64,000 bases of DNA from Rhododendron vialii (Eukaryota; Streptophyta; Magnoliopsida; Ericales; Ericaceae). A program made the translations under genes and the position numbers. Below the pieces are notes generated by a model. That model was not told the DNA's origin, searched no databases, and worked only from the letters and a program-made list of their open reading frames with translations. Where the stretch lies: the NCBI RefSeq assembly GCF_030253575.1, contig NC_080558.1, positions 19,064,611 through 19,128,610 on the forward strand. The letters run 5' to 3'. Positions 49,170 to 60,215 of this stretch are shown piece by piece (positions within the stretch are counted from its first letter, which is position 1; the number at the start of each line of letters is the position of its first letter).

Positions 49170-49400
49170 TCGCTATAGGAGAGAGAGAAAGAGTACCGAG
49201 AGAGAGAGAAAGAGCCGAGAGAGAGAAAGACGTTGAGAGAGAGATATGAGAGCAGAAAGAGTACTGAGAGAGGGAGAGTACCGAGATAGAGATGATCGAG
49301 AGAAAGAGCCAAGAGAGAGACGTTGAGAGAGAGAGATGAGAGCAGCGAGAGAACCGAGAGAGAGAGAGAGTGAGTGAAGGCGTGAGAGAGAGAGTTTAAA
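49170..49400 (-). repeat. CT/GA-rich imperfect microsatellite in the antisense leader
   Basis: Over 200 bp of GAGAGA runs interrupted by GCCGAGAGAG, GTTGAGAGAG and GTACCGAGAG. It occupies the interval between the antisense TATA box and the ATG at 49167, i.e. the expected 5' leader of the PMD frame, where it would be a CU-rich leader. Confidence 0.75.
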
Positions 49401-49430
49401 TGATGGGGCGTACTCTGTACGCCTCACTCG

Positions 49431-49437
49431 TATATAC
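49431..49437 (-). promoter_or_regulatory. TATA box for the antisense PMD ORF
   Basis: The minus strand reads GGAGTATATACGAG. Together with the CT-rich leader it gives the antisense PMD frame its own core promoter, about 265 bp from its ATG. Confidence 0.5.
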
Positions 49438-50004
49438 TCCCTTGAACCGGCTCGCCTGGAACTAAACTTGGACCGGGTTTAAAACCCATTCCACCACACG
49501 GCATTTCCTCATAACACGCACGGTATATCAAACTAGCATGCAGAATTCTTGGGTCCTGAACCCTGTTCAAGGCTTGTTAGGGTTTCTCAAATTTACTTTT
49601 GGGCCCCGTGCCTATTAGATGGTTCAATTTTCGAAACCCGAACTGGAGTTGTTACACCGCACGTTGTTCCGTAGCTACGCATGGTGTTTTGGTTTATTTC
49701 GACAGTTCAAATTTCGAGAACAGTCTCATGGCGATTGAGACCATGATGCTTCGTGTATTTGAGGCTTCGTGCAGTAACGAGGAAAGAAAACAGATAGGAA
49801 GATGGTAAGAATGGGGACTTTTCATTCCATAAAGACCAGGGTAACCCCGGGTGATTCAATACATTCAAAAGAGAGAGAGAAAGAGAGAGAAAGAAAAGAA
49901 AATAAAGAAACAAGAAAACTCCTATTGCCCCTCATTTTCTTCCTCCTCGTCGTCCGTCTTAGTTGCTCTCCTCGTCGAAAGCGTCGTTTGCTCCATCCGA
50001 ACGG

Positions 50005-50367
50005 TCATCGGACCCGTTCGGATTCCCCTCGGAATTTTTCGCAGTGTCGTCGGACTCGCGCCCAGTGTGAATTCGGGGTCATTCTTGTCATCCAGTTGAT
50101 CGAAAGCGAAATCTTGGAGGTTGGAGACCGCACAGCGAAGGGTGGGATGGTGGAAATCAACCTCGCGATTTGCACGTTGAGTTGCTCGATCTCTTCCCGG
50201 TACGAGGCCATTTCGGCCTCGAGGGCGATGACGCGTGCAAAAAGACCGAAATCTACCAATGGAATGATTTCGAAAATTGAATTCAACGCATTCTTTGAAA
50301 AAGATTGAAGAAGGTGGAGAGAATTGTAGAGTTTTTGATGGTGATGCATAGAAAGAGGCACCACCAT
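50005..50367 (-). pseudogene. Small antisense coiled-coil ORF of the Tat element
   Basis: An open frame of up to 120 residues with the heptad-like stretch VIALEAEMASYREEIEQLNV. A TATA-like CTTTATAAGG lies only a few bases upstream of the first ATG (50367), so an internal Met (50349 or 50211) would be the real start if it is transcribed. No named family is recognised. It is the right-most of the antisense frames. Confidence 0.4.
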
Positions 50368-50465
50368 CCTTATAAAGGGCTGTTAGCCACCATCCTTATA
50401 GAATGAGGCACCACCATCCTTAAACCAGCCGACTATTCTCGAAAATCGAAGAGTTGCATGGGAAG

Positions 50466-51724
50466 TGCTTGACGATTTCCTAGTCCTAAATTAATGGGTT
50501 GCCCCAAGAGTAGGGCGGAGACCGACGTAGCACAATATCTGGTAAGTCCGGAGTCGAATCCACAAAGACGGTGATGTGTGCTAACTAAAAACTCGGGTTG
50601 TTATAATTTAAACGGGCTCTTAGGTAGCCACCCTTTGTCGTTTTATGCGGAGATTAACTAAAACCTAGAAATTGATTGTACTTTTCAAATAATTAAAAGA
50701 AATGTACGGTCGTAAAGTTCATAGCACTCCCAACCAGTCCGGATTAACCTGCTCCATTCGATGTTCTTAAAAATGTTCAATTTTAGATTAAAAAAGATAC
50801 CCCGCAAAGATGCGAGACTCTATGGTCGCTGTTTACCCATGCGCAGCGGAGAATGAATTTTGGACCCCCATTCCCCCGTTCACATGGGCTCCGACAATGC
50901 CCAGGTTCATTCACGGGAAGTATTTTTCCAATCTTAAATCATTTTTACACTGTTTGAAAATAAGAGCAGTGCCTGGACTGGCCACGGTGTGTTAATCACC
51001 ATGCGACCCTACCTGAACAATTACTCAGTCATTATTAAGTAATAAACAAAGGAAACCCTAGATTTAGGCATGAAAGAAAATAAACGAGAGATAACAATTA
51101 ATTGAAAATCAATGAACAACTTTAATTAAAAACAAAAGTTGAAATGAGTTACCGGAGTGCGAGTAATTAAACAAAACTCCAAGAACATGAAGAGAAAAAT
51201 AAACTCTGAATAAAAAACGTAAGTCAGAAAAAGCAAAAGTATTTTTCTTCGGAACTCTCACCGTTGCCCCGTTCTTCGTTCCCTGTTTTGCTTTTCCTGT
51301 TTCGTACGTGGGAATAATGATGATTCCTGCACAACTTCCCTTTCTTTCCTTTATAACCTATTTTCCTCCTCAGTTGAGTTGTGGGCCATGTCTATTACTC
51401 CATTAGGTCTAATTCTTTTACTTTAGTCCAAGACTAAAGTCAAAATAACATGTACTGAAAAGTAGCCCTTTTGGGCCCACCATAAAAACATGTGCAGCTT
51501 CTATTCCTCTGCTATCAATTACGCCTTCATAATCACGTGCACAGTTGGAACATTTTTAAGGCCCAATTCTTGTACCGCTAACCATGACCTGGAATGTATT
51601 CCAATATATTCTCCAAAATACCTACAACACAAAAATTAAGCATTAAGCTTTAAGAAATAATATAAAAATAGACTTAGCAAGGATAAATTAAGGGGCGCAT
51701 ATGTGAACATTTACGCGCCTATCA
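50466..51724. mobile_element. Solo LTR, copy 2 (1259 bp)
   Basis: Same family as 46251-47587, starting TGCTTGACGATTTCCTAG and ending TTTACGCGCCTATCA. The flanks are GGAAG (50461-50465) and AGAAG (51725-51729), a 5-bp duplication with one later mismatch. Shared internal landmarks include GGGTTGCCCCAAG, GATACCCCGCAA and CCCATTCCCCCGTTCACATG. Confidence 0.82.
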
Positions 51725-51899
51725 AGAAGTTGAAACACCGCGCAGTGGAATGTTCAACCGCACTGCATTCTGGCATTACATGATTACATCCTTTTTCTCA
51801 GAACTTGTTCAACCTAGCCACCAAAATCCCCTTGGGACTCAAATATTCTAGTCGTTTTGCAGAAAAATCTACTAGAATGTTGTGCTTTGATTAAAGGGT

Positions 51900-52940
51900 T
51901 CTTTAATTTTTGTCCTCTGGGACTCGTAGAATCTTTTGTCCCCCGAGAAATTGCCGTATATGCGTTTTTCGCTGCATTCGTCCTCCGGGGCTTCTCAAAA
52001 TTTTTCAACCTCCGGGGTTTACTGTGACGTCTGCGGGATTCGCAGTGTCCTCGTCTCAAATTTTGCTCCCTGAGGGTCTCGTCTCGAATTTCGCCCCCTG
52101 AGGGTCTCGTCTCGAATTTTTGCCCTTCGAGCTCGTCTCGATTTCGCCCTTCAAGGGCTCGTCTCAAATTTTACCCCTGAGGGTCTCATCTCGATTTTGC
52201 CCTTTGAGGGCTCATCTCGATTTTGCCCTTCAAGGGCTCGTCTCAAATTTTGCCCCCTCAGTGTCTCGTCCTGATTTTTTCCTTCAAAGGCTAGTCTCGA
52301 TTTTACCTTTCAAGGGCTCGTCTCAAATTTCGCCTCCTGAGGGTTTCGTCTCGAATTTTTGCCCTTCGAGGGCTCGTCTCAAATTTTGTCCCCTGAGGGT
52401 CTCGTCTCGAATTTTTGCCCTTTGAGGGCTCGTCTCGATTTTGCTCCCTGAGGGCTCGTCTCGAATTTTTGCCCTTCGAGGGCTCGTCTCGAATTTTTGC
52501 CCTTTAAGGGCTCGTCTCGATTTTGCCCCCTGAGGGCTCATCTCGAATTTTTGCCCTTCGAGGGCTCGTCTCGATTTTGCCCTTCAAGAGCTCATCTCAA
52601 ATTTTGCCCCCTGAGGGTCTCGGCTTGAATTTTTGCCCTTCAAGGGCTCGTCTCAATTTTGCCCCCCAAGGGTTCGTCTCAAATTTTTGCCCCTCGAGGG
52701 CTCGTCTCAAATTTTGCCCCCTGAGGGTCTCGTCTTGAATTTTTGCCCTTCGGGGGCTCGTCTCAATTTTGCTCCCTAAGGACTCGTCTCGATTTTGCCC
52801 TTTAAGGACTCGTCTCAAATTTTGCCCCATGAGGGTCTCATTTCGAATTTTAGTCCCCCGAGGACTCGTTTCAATCCTCTGAGGACTCGTTTCGCGTTTT
52901 AGTCCGCTGAGGAATCATTTCACGAATTTTTGCAACTTAC
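51900..52940. repeat. Minisatellite of about 27-bp units in the Tat element
   Basis: Roughly 30 tandem, variable units of the form CTCGTCTCGAATTTTTGCCC then TTCGAGGG, strongest from 52040 to 52860. Units alternate in their spacer (TTTTGCCCCCTGAGGGT versus TTTTTGCCCTTCGAGGG), suggesting a higher-order dimer. The open frames running through it on both strands are by-products of the repeat. Tandem arrays between pol and the 3' LTR are known in Tat-type elements. Confidence 0.9.
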
Positions 52941-53230
52941 AGCACTACAAGCACTCAATCTTCTCTAGTTTACTGCATGATTTTGTAATTTGTCCTCCGA
53001 GACTCATTTCACTTGCATTGTCTCGATTGAACTCGTTGGTTTAATCCCTACACACAGGGTACGTAGGCAGCTCCACGAGCGCGACCACCATCGTCATCTG
53101 CTTGCATTTCGGTTTTCATGCGTTTTTGTCTCTGTTTAAAGACCTTGGAGCAACGGATTGAGATGCCTATTCTTTAAGCGTCACTCGCACCAACCAATGG
53201 TATCCGAGTTACGTTACAGAGGGATTACTG

Positions 53231-54884
53231 TAGACACCCCAATCCAGACCTCGGAGGATCTTTGAACGCTCTGATGATGAAATAAAGGAAACGGTACTTT
53301 CGCGAGCTTGAATAAAAGACTGCCTCAGCCCAAAAGAGACCCCCTTAATCCAAAAACCCAGATAAGCCCAAAAGCCCTAGACTGAACCTAGAATACCACA
53401 CGAAATACCTTTACACCGTGTGGCATAATAAAACTTATTACGCTATACGAGGTCACGAGGTTAGCCCACGGCATTTCGGGTAAAGTTTCGGCTGGCTCAG
53501 AAAGCTGTCGGCCATGCTCACTTGAGCCACAGCTACAAAAGTGGCTTAGTTGAAAAAGCAGTTCTGGCTCGCCCAGAGAATGCCTTCACCATTTGAAATT
53601 CAAAATCATTGGCTCTTGCCTATAAATATACCCCTCCATTCAAGGAAAAGGGGCCTTGCTTCACAACATTTCTCTCTCTTCTTGCCTTTTCACTCACTCT
53701 CTATTTCTAAGCCTTGAGAATGTTTTTCCCAAAAGACATTCTCTAAGCACTTTACTCCATTTTTTCCCTCACCATCAAAGTTAGTCTTTTACTAACTTTG
53801 AGACCACATCCACCAAAAAGACCAACCATAACTCACACCCATACCTATCTTTTCTCATCCAACCTCGTCTACCCACATCATTCATCATCCGCTATCATTT
53901 ATCATCGTCCGCCCCCATTCAAGCTCAAGATCAAAGGTAAAAACCAAGTTTCCTTGGGTTAGGCTCTGTCCTAACCCTAAGGAGGCTTTTCTGCCGTTAG
54001 GCCTAACCCCTGTTGGTTAAGCTTTGACTTAAAAATCATTTCCAGAAAGCAAAACAGCCATTGTGTTGGAGGTACACCGCCGTGCGGCGCTTTAATGCAT
54101 CACACGGCGAAGTATGCTTGAGCGCACGACCTTTTGATTAGCCATTGCTTTCTTTGTTCAAACTGTCTGGGTCATGACCATCCTTCGTTAAGCTTGTATT
54201 CGTTATTGATACGTCTATCATTGGCGCTCTCAGAATAAGACCATATCTACAAGCCATGTTTTATCCTATAAAAAAGGTTTTCTTGATCATCTCAAGCGGT
54301 TAAATACATCAAAAGTTGTTTTATGTTCAAGGCTTTAAGATACGGTATTGGTCCAAGATTATCCAGTGTTTGTACACCTTCTGATATTTCTAAAAAATGG
54401 CGCATGTGGTTTAAGATATGCCGTGAGACGTCATGGATGCTGATGACAGTCGGGGAACAGAACGAGTACCCCGTACGGTGTACTATGATGCCGTGCAAAG
54501 CATTATGGTATGCCGTATGATGGATGGCCGTAGTTCAGGAAGTTTGTTGAGTAGTTCTTTTCTTTTCTTCCTGTTATCATTCCTATCATTCCTGTACAGT
54601 AAGCACCACGTGCACGTCGATCAATGTGAAATATTTTCCCATGTCCTTTCCCTTCTTACTTGTTTATTATAGAGTTCCAATTTTTTTTCAAAAGATTTAT
54701 GAAATTTTCCCCTTTGGAAATGTTTAGTAGAGACCGATTTTTACCGGGCAAGCGGGGTGCTTTTTCAACAAAACCTTCCCCGCTCGTGACGTGGCTCTTG
54801 GATCCAAAATCTCGACGTTTTCGCTAGGCCAAAGCCTTTTTTTTCTCTCAAATAAACTCTCGGTTTTTCGGATCATCCATCTCA
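53231..54884 (+). repeat. Tat-type gypsy LTR
   Basis: It begins TGTAGACACCCCAATCC after a purine-rich ACAGAGGGATTAC, a start shared by many Tat/Ogre-type LTRs. A strong TATA box, GCCTATAAATATACCCC, lies near 53617. The right end is set tentatively at CATCTCA (54884), before GGGTGGTGACTC, which resembles the primer-binding zone of such elements. It is best read as the 3' LTR of the element whose pol is at 38556, since pol, antisense ORFs and minisatellite precede it. The matching 5' LTR was not found. Confidence 0.6.
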
Positions 54885-54942
54885 AAAATTCGGGTGGTGA
54901 CTCTTTGATTGTGCCGAACGGGGAGCCTACAGACGGCCAACT

Positions 54943-56062
54943 GAAAGATTTAGTTAACTGGCTACTTAACCTATCTACGGCTTTTTAACTGGAGATTAAA
55001 CTAAAGGCTAGGTTTAGGGATAATTAACACCCATAACATAAGGATAAACTCGATTCTTCTCTTCTTAACAAAGGTGTTAGACATGACTAGGGCTCTTTTG
55101 GTCCATTTTGACAAACACAAAGAGGGACATAGCTCCAAGCATCAAATGTGGCAAATAGCTTAGCTCTTGCCTACATTTGATCAAAGAGATTAACACCTCC
55201 AAGTTTTGGTACATAAAATTAGTCCTAAGCCATGTTTAAGCTAAAAAATGAGATTTTACAAGAGAAGAACGAGCCACACCCTTGGTTACGGGATGTTAAC
55301 CATCCCACAACCTAACCTTACTACATTACTCACTCATATTGAAAGGAGAAATGAAATGAGCAAGGGTAAACATAAAGAAAATACCAAACATTAATTAAAT
55401 ACGAAATAAACACAAGATCCTCAAAGAGAATGAGATTCCTTACAACTTTAATGAAGGTGAAATGCTTCGGAAGTAAATGGATCATGCTTAAAAACCTTCC
55501 TCAAAGCATAAATGAAGAGAGAGGTGGGAGCTCTATTAATGGAGATAGAGAGAGAAAGTGCAAAAGTAAAAGTGACCTACATTTCGGACAAGGGTTGGTA
55601 TATATACCCCTTTTACAAAATATTTACAAAAATGCCCCTAAAATGTCCGCGCAGGAGTGAGGGATCGATCCCTGGTGAGAGGGGGATCGATCCCTGGAGC
55701 ACTGGATTTGGCTATTGGATTAGGGGATCGATCCCTGGGCAATGCGGGATTAATCCTAGGGCTCTTTGGAGTTGCAGCTTGCTTTGTTACATGCTTTTAG
55801 CCCTCGATCTGCTCCAAGTCTTCCTCCATTGCTATGGACACTTCGTTCAAAACCCGGAATGACCTTTCAAGGTTGCTCACGTACAACAAGCACATTCGGG
55901 CTCCTCTAGGGATCATTGGAAGCCTTGGAAATGACCATATTTACTCCAATTACTGTTGCTCAACAAAAACACACCTTTAAACAAAAAGGGACAATTATGC
56001 ATGCAAGTACGACAAAATGGAAGGAGATAAGTCTATAAGTTTACACTATTCAAGGCTTATCA
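54943..56062. repeat. Diverged LTR-like segment related to the 46-kb and 50-kb solo LTRs
   Basis: Order of landmarks parallels the solo LTRs: TTAACTGGAGATTAAACTAAAG, AAGAACGAGCC...CATCCCACAACCTAAC, CATTACTCACTCAT, then an A-rich stretch and a terminal TTTACACTATTCAAGGCTTATCA-type end. Similarity is low, and no target duplication matches. It contains three copies of the palindrome GGGATCGATCCCTGG near 55664-55738. Confidence 0.35.
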
Positions 56063-56206
56063 ACAAGCCAAAGAGTTCTAGCCTGGACAGGGTCTTGATA
56101 TGCAATGCAACGTGATTATGATCCTACCAGGAGATCTGGAAGCCAGAGATAATACTCCAACAAACATGGAGGGAGATGTTGTAGAGATGGGGTAGACAGC
56201 TGAAAT

Positions 56207-57397
56207 TCATAACGAGTCCTTCTCTGTAGGACTGAACGGGCCTTCACTGATTGTGCTAAAGGACGAGACCGAAGGAAAGACTGAGGATCGGGCAGCTAGT
56301 GTGATCTTTGAAAGGCCAAGCCTCACAATGAATAAACACATCAAGCCCTTGTACATCGCTGGTTGCCTCGATGGGATGTCAATCAATCGTATCCTGGTGG
56401 ACAATGGGTCAGCAACCAATCTCATTCCTAGGTTTATGATGCAGAAGCTTGGGAAGACTGATCAAGACCTAGTCTCATGCACTTTAACCCTGACTGATTT
56501 CACTGGGAAGGAGACAGCTTGTCAAGGTATTCTGATCATGAACTTAACAGTAGGATCCAAGACCTTAACAACACCCTTCTTGTTCTTAATTCACATTCTT
56601 CCTTCAACGTTCTATTGGGGAGAGATTTCTGTTTAGCAGTTCCCTCAACCTTACACCAATGTCTTATTTTTCTGGAATCAAGACGATGTGGAGATGATAT
56701 GGGCTGACCGCAGACCTTTCCAGGCCTTTACTAATCATGTAGAGGCCCATTTATACGATGAATGGGTTGATCCAATGAAGGTGGCAGGTCTTGATAAGTA
56801 TGACCGTCACAAGATAGCCCCTATTCACAATAATAAGTCAGTAGAAGAAGTGAAGGCACTTTTTCAAGAGTTGATCGGTTCTATGATTACAGAGTCAAGC
56901 AGGACGACTACAGCTTCTTTTAAGCGCCCTTCTCAATGTTAGTAAGCCTTTCAGAAGAAGAAAATAGCGTGGCCCTTCATGCTACGCTGTCAAAGTTCGA
57001 GGCCTACTTGCTTGAAAGGAGGCTGATGGGTATTCAAGAGCAAAAGGAAGGAAAGAATTCAGCCTGTGCGGCTGAAGTAATCAATGAGGATGAAAACCTG
57101 GTTAAAGATCTGGATGAAATCTGGTTGGAAGACCTTGAAACAACCCCAGCCAAGTTAGATGATCTAAAAGTTGACGTCCAAGATCCTTTGAAAGAAGTTA
57201 ATTTGGGAGACTCAGAGGATCCCAGACCTATACATACTAGCCAACTTCTTGCAGATGATGTGAAAGAGAAGTTCATCCAGCTCTTAAAGGAGTTCAAGTC
57301 CTATTTCGCTTGGATTTATAAGGAGCTTCCAGGTCTGTCTAGATACCTAATGGAACACAAGCTACCTATTCAACCTGGGTTCAGACCTTTTTCGTAG
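56207..57397 (+). pseudogene. Second Ty3/gypsy fragment: protease to start of RT
   Basis: The aspartic protease motif reads ILVDNGSATNLIPRF (56391 on), followed after frame changes by LLGRDFCLAVPSTLHQC, MIWADRRPFQAFTNHVEAHL and the linker DLKVDVQDPLKEVNLG. The RT entry is FIQLLKEFKSYFAWIYKELP. It stops at 57397 before the RT core. The corresponding stretch in the first element (EFEDVFAWSHADMPG) differs clearly, so this is a different Tat-type family. Gag and the rest of pol are absent. Confidence 0.85.
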
Positions 57398-57878
57398 GAT
57401 TGAATCACTATTATGAGCACTCAAAGTGGAGGCTCAGTCCTTCCAATATGAGGTTCAGTCCTTGCTAGGCTTTTTCATGGTTCAATCGTTTTTTTTTTTT
57501 ACGATTAAACCTGAACACAGGCCTTTATTTTTGGAAATAGGCTTGATAAAAGGTGAGAGTATTGAGATTCACCTCTAAAATAGGAATGAGCATCATCAAA
57601 TCACTCTAAGAAGCCCAAATGAGACATTTATCTCTAAGAGAGGCCTTTGAAAGGCCTATCCAAAGATTACTGATAGACTTCTTTAAAGGTGCGAATTCAG
57701 AGAATTTTGTCAAAGGTCTAAAGGAAACATAGAAAATGCCTAATGCCTACTAAGTCTATAGGCAAGGCAAACAAAAGAAGATATGCTACAACAGAGGACT
57801 GTTTGGATGCCAAAAACGGTTTTCTTTTTTATACACGCCTTGATCCTAAAAGTAAAAAATCAAGGCATGGGGGGGCAT
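57398..57878. other. Non-coding internal remnant before the LTR at 57879
   Basis: No gene. A short repeat GGCTCAGTCCTTCC / GGTTCAGTCCTTGC occurs near 57430-57465. It ends in the polypurine tract ATGGGGGGG at 57867-57875. Confidence 0.5.
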
Positions 57879-58804
57879 TGTTTACACCCGTTTTTGGCAC
57901 TAAATCTTGGGCTAGCGCTGGAGGGCTATTTAATTAATGATTAATTAAATTGGGCTAAAAAATAGAGATGTGTTGGGTTAAAATTATCAGGCCAAGACAA
58001 TATTGATTGGGCTTGATTAATGTTAATTTATTTTGGTCACAAGGTTAGAGGTTTTTGGGCCTATTTGCAAGAAAGAAATGGTTGGCCCATGACCTATGGA
58101 AGTAAATTAAGTGTTTTTATAGGTTAAACACATAATAGGCCATTTAATTTAATTAAATGGCCTATTACCCATGAATCCCATAAAAAGTGAAAAGTGGGTA
58201 AGTATTTTTTATCTTGCAAAAAGCCATTTGACTTACAAAAATGGCTAATAGTTTCTGTCATCCCATGAAAAGAGGAAATAGAAAATGCCCATTATCTTGG
58301 TTGGCCTTTCTTTAACTTCCTGTAACTGTTCATGATCAAGTGACACATGGGTAATATATGGAATTCCCAAATAACCACCCATGATCCCACGAAATGTGCA
58401 AGTGGAGAAACTACATCATGGGACACTTGGCGTAATAAGAGCAAGGCGGGAAAATACACATGCAAAATCAGGAGCATCATTTCTGCCTATAAATACAAGA
58501 ACTCAAGAAGAAAAAAAGGTTCACACACCAATCAAGTTCAACGCTTAAAACCAAAGCCTTCTCAGTGAAGCAATTATCTCAGTTCTCTCACATTCACTCA
58601 ATTACTTCTTCAAGTAATTCGGGTTTCTATATCTCTTGTACCCCAAACTTTATTATTACGACATAATAAAGTTATTCCATCTCTCTTGTACCCCAAACTT
58701 TATTATTACGACATAATAAAGTTATTCTACGTTGTTTCTTCTTTTCCTACACGGTTAGGAAATTATTAAGTCCTCGCTGTTAGAGGCAAAACCACGAACC
58801 AACA
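57879..58804 (+). repeat. Probable 3' LTR of the second gypsy element
   Basis: It starts TGTTTACACCCG directly after a purine tract (GCATGGGGGGGCAT), and has a TATA box GCCTATAAATAC near 58484. The right end is tentative at CGAACCAACA (58804), whose inverse TGTTGG resembles the start. The partner 5' LTR is not in the window. Confidence 0.55.
58632..58727. repeat. Tandem duplication of 46 bp (50-bp period)
   Basis: Two identical copies of a 46-bp block beginning TCTCTTGTACCCCAAAC (58632-58677 and 58682-58727), within the leader part of the LTR. Confidence 0.95.
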
Positions 58805-59640
58805 TTGCAATCCAGCCCTTTGGTTTCCATCTTGGACTCACTTTTATGATTGCAATCGTTTATTTGCAAGTTCATCAAGAAGCTCGATCATGTCATAATG
58901 ATTCGAACATAATTTTATTAATGTACGTGATAAGTCGAGATACGCGCAAACTGTCGGGACACCTAAACTAGACCTCTCTAATTTGTTGTGCCTTTTATAC
59001 TACTAGTAATCTTGCACGTGCGTTGCACGAGTTATTTCTCATGTTGTACAAGAAACCATGAAATACAAAGGTATGTGTTTTTTTCATTTTTTGAGACCGT
59101 TTTGGCCCTAGGTATCCATTGAACCTATGCTTCTCATTCAGTAGAGTGTCAAGAGCATAAGTGTTAGAACAACCTTGAGAGAAATGTATATCCTAGCTCC
59201 AAGCCTGTAGTAAAAAACACATTGATCACCAAGGACACCAAGAAGAGCTATGGAGGATTCAACTGATATTGAGTGCCTCTTGGATATGTCCTTCCATGTT
59301 ACGGGCTATCTAGCTCGATTGTACCAAAGAATTACACAAAAATCATTGTGATGCATTATGAGATATGGCTTCTAGAAGGAGAATCTAGTGTAAAAGAAAG
59401 TAATAATATTATGGCCAAATATAAGTTCTTGGCCATTGGCTTTTGTGTCGGCAAACATCTAGGCAACTGATAATACATAGTGGAGATGAAAATTGGGGGA
59501 AAATAAAACAATTCTGATCCATGACACAAGAGCTCTGAATTTGTAGAAGTCGAACACAGATACCACAAGCACAAGCACTTAATATAAAAATTGATGGACA
59601 GATCAAGCATTCCTGTTATAGCCTATTTTAGGAATGGGAC
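58805..59640. other. Intergenic DNA
   Basis: No gene is recognised. The minus-strand frames at 59356-59610 show no domain. Confidence 0.45.
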
Positions 59641-60215
59641 TGCCCTCTAGCATCCCTCATGCTAATGCGTCCGTTTGGCAAATCAACAATGTAAGCGAGA
59701 CCAACACCAAGTACTACAATCGAGCAATCACTCTATGACTCTGAAGTAATGGACTAAACATCACTACAATTGATTGGCACCAGACCAGGATCCAACACTT
59801 GATCTACGTTGGTTGTGAATGCCATTTGCACCCATTTCTTCAAGCTTAAATCTGCTGTGGAACTCTCATGGTTAGAGCTCTTTCCAGTAAAAAGCTCGAG
59901 CAACGTGATCCCGTAACTGTACACATCTCCAGCCATCGATGGTTTCTCTCCCATACCATATTCTGCATTGAATTTCATCAAATGCAAAAAGTTATCTAGG
60001 AATCTTCTTAATATTGAGTACTTTGCATGCGAGGATGTATATATTTGGTAGCTCTATGGACAAAGAAACAATGTAGAGATAAGAAAAAAACATTCATGTG
60101 GATCACCCCAAAAACTTTCTTGACGAAGAAACTAACCTGGAGGTATGTAGCCAATGGAGCCCTTCAAGTCATTTGTAGAGTTAATATAAATTCGATCAGC
60201 CCAAAAGGAGTGTAT
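59640..60215 (-). pseudogene. LRR receptor-like kinase remnant (kinase C-lobe)
   Basis: Two exons are visible. Exon A (about 60215-60137) has a DFG-region remnant FGLIEFI and, after a frameshift, STNDLKGSIGYIPP. The intron uses CCAG|GTTAGT and ATGCAG|AATATG. Exon B starts at 59962 with EYGMGEKPSMAGDVYSYGIT and LLELFTGKSS, then WVQMAFTTNVDQVLDPGLVP, to a premature TAG at 59754. Beyond the stop, GVGLAYIVDLPNGRISMRDA continues the family sequence. This is the XA21/EFR-type (LRR-XII) kinase pattern with a conserved intron before the C-lobe. The N-lobe, transmembrane and LRR exons are absent, so it is a dead fragment of a plasma-membrane immune or development receptor. Confidence 0.85.

Noticed and set aside
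52120..52830. Repetitive open frames on both strands (e.g. SRFCPLRAHL and RRALEGQKFET types)
   Set aside because: They follow the minisatellite unit length and appear on both strands; no evidence for a repeat protein.
51900..52940. CRISPR-like array
   Set aside because: Unit and spacer lengths vary, the spacers are themselves repeats, and the DNA is plant nuclear.
53231..57397. One single gypsy element continuing from the LTR at 53231 into the protease at 56207
   Set aside because: No gag lies between, an LTR-like segment intervenes, and the RT entry differs from the 38-kb pol, so two families fit better.
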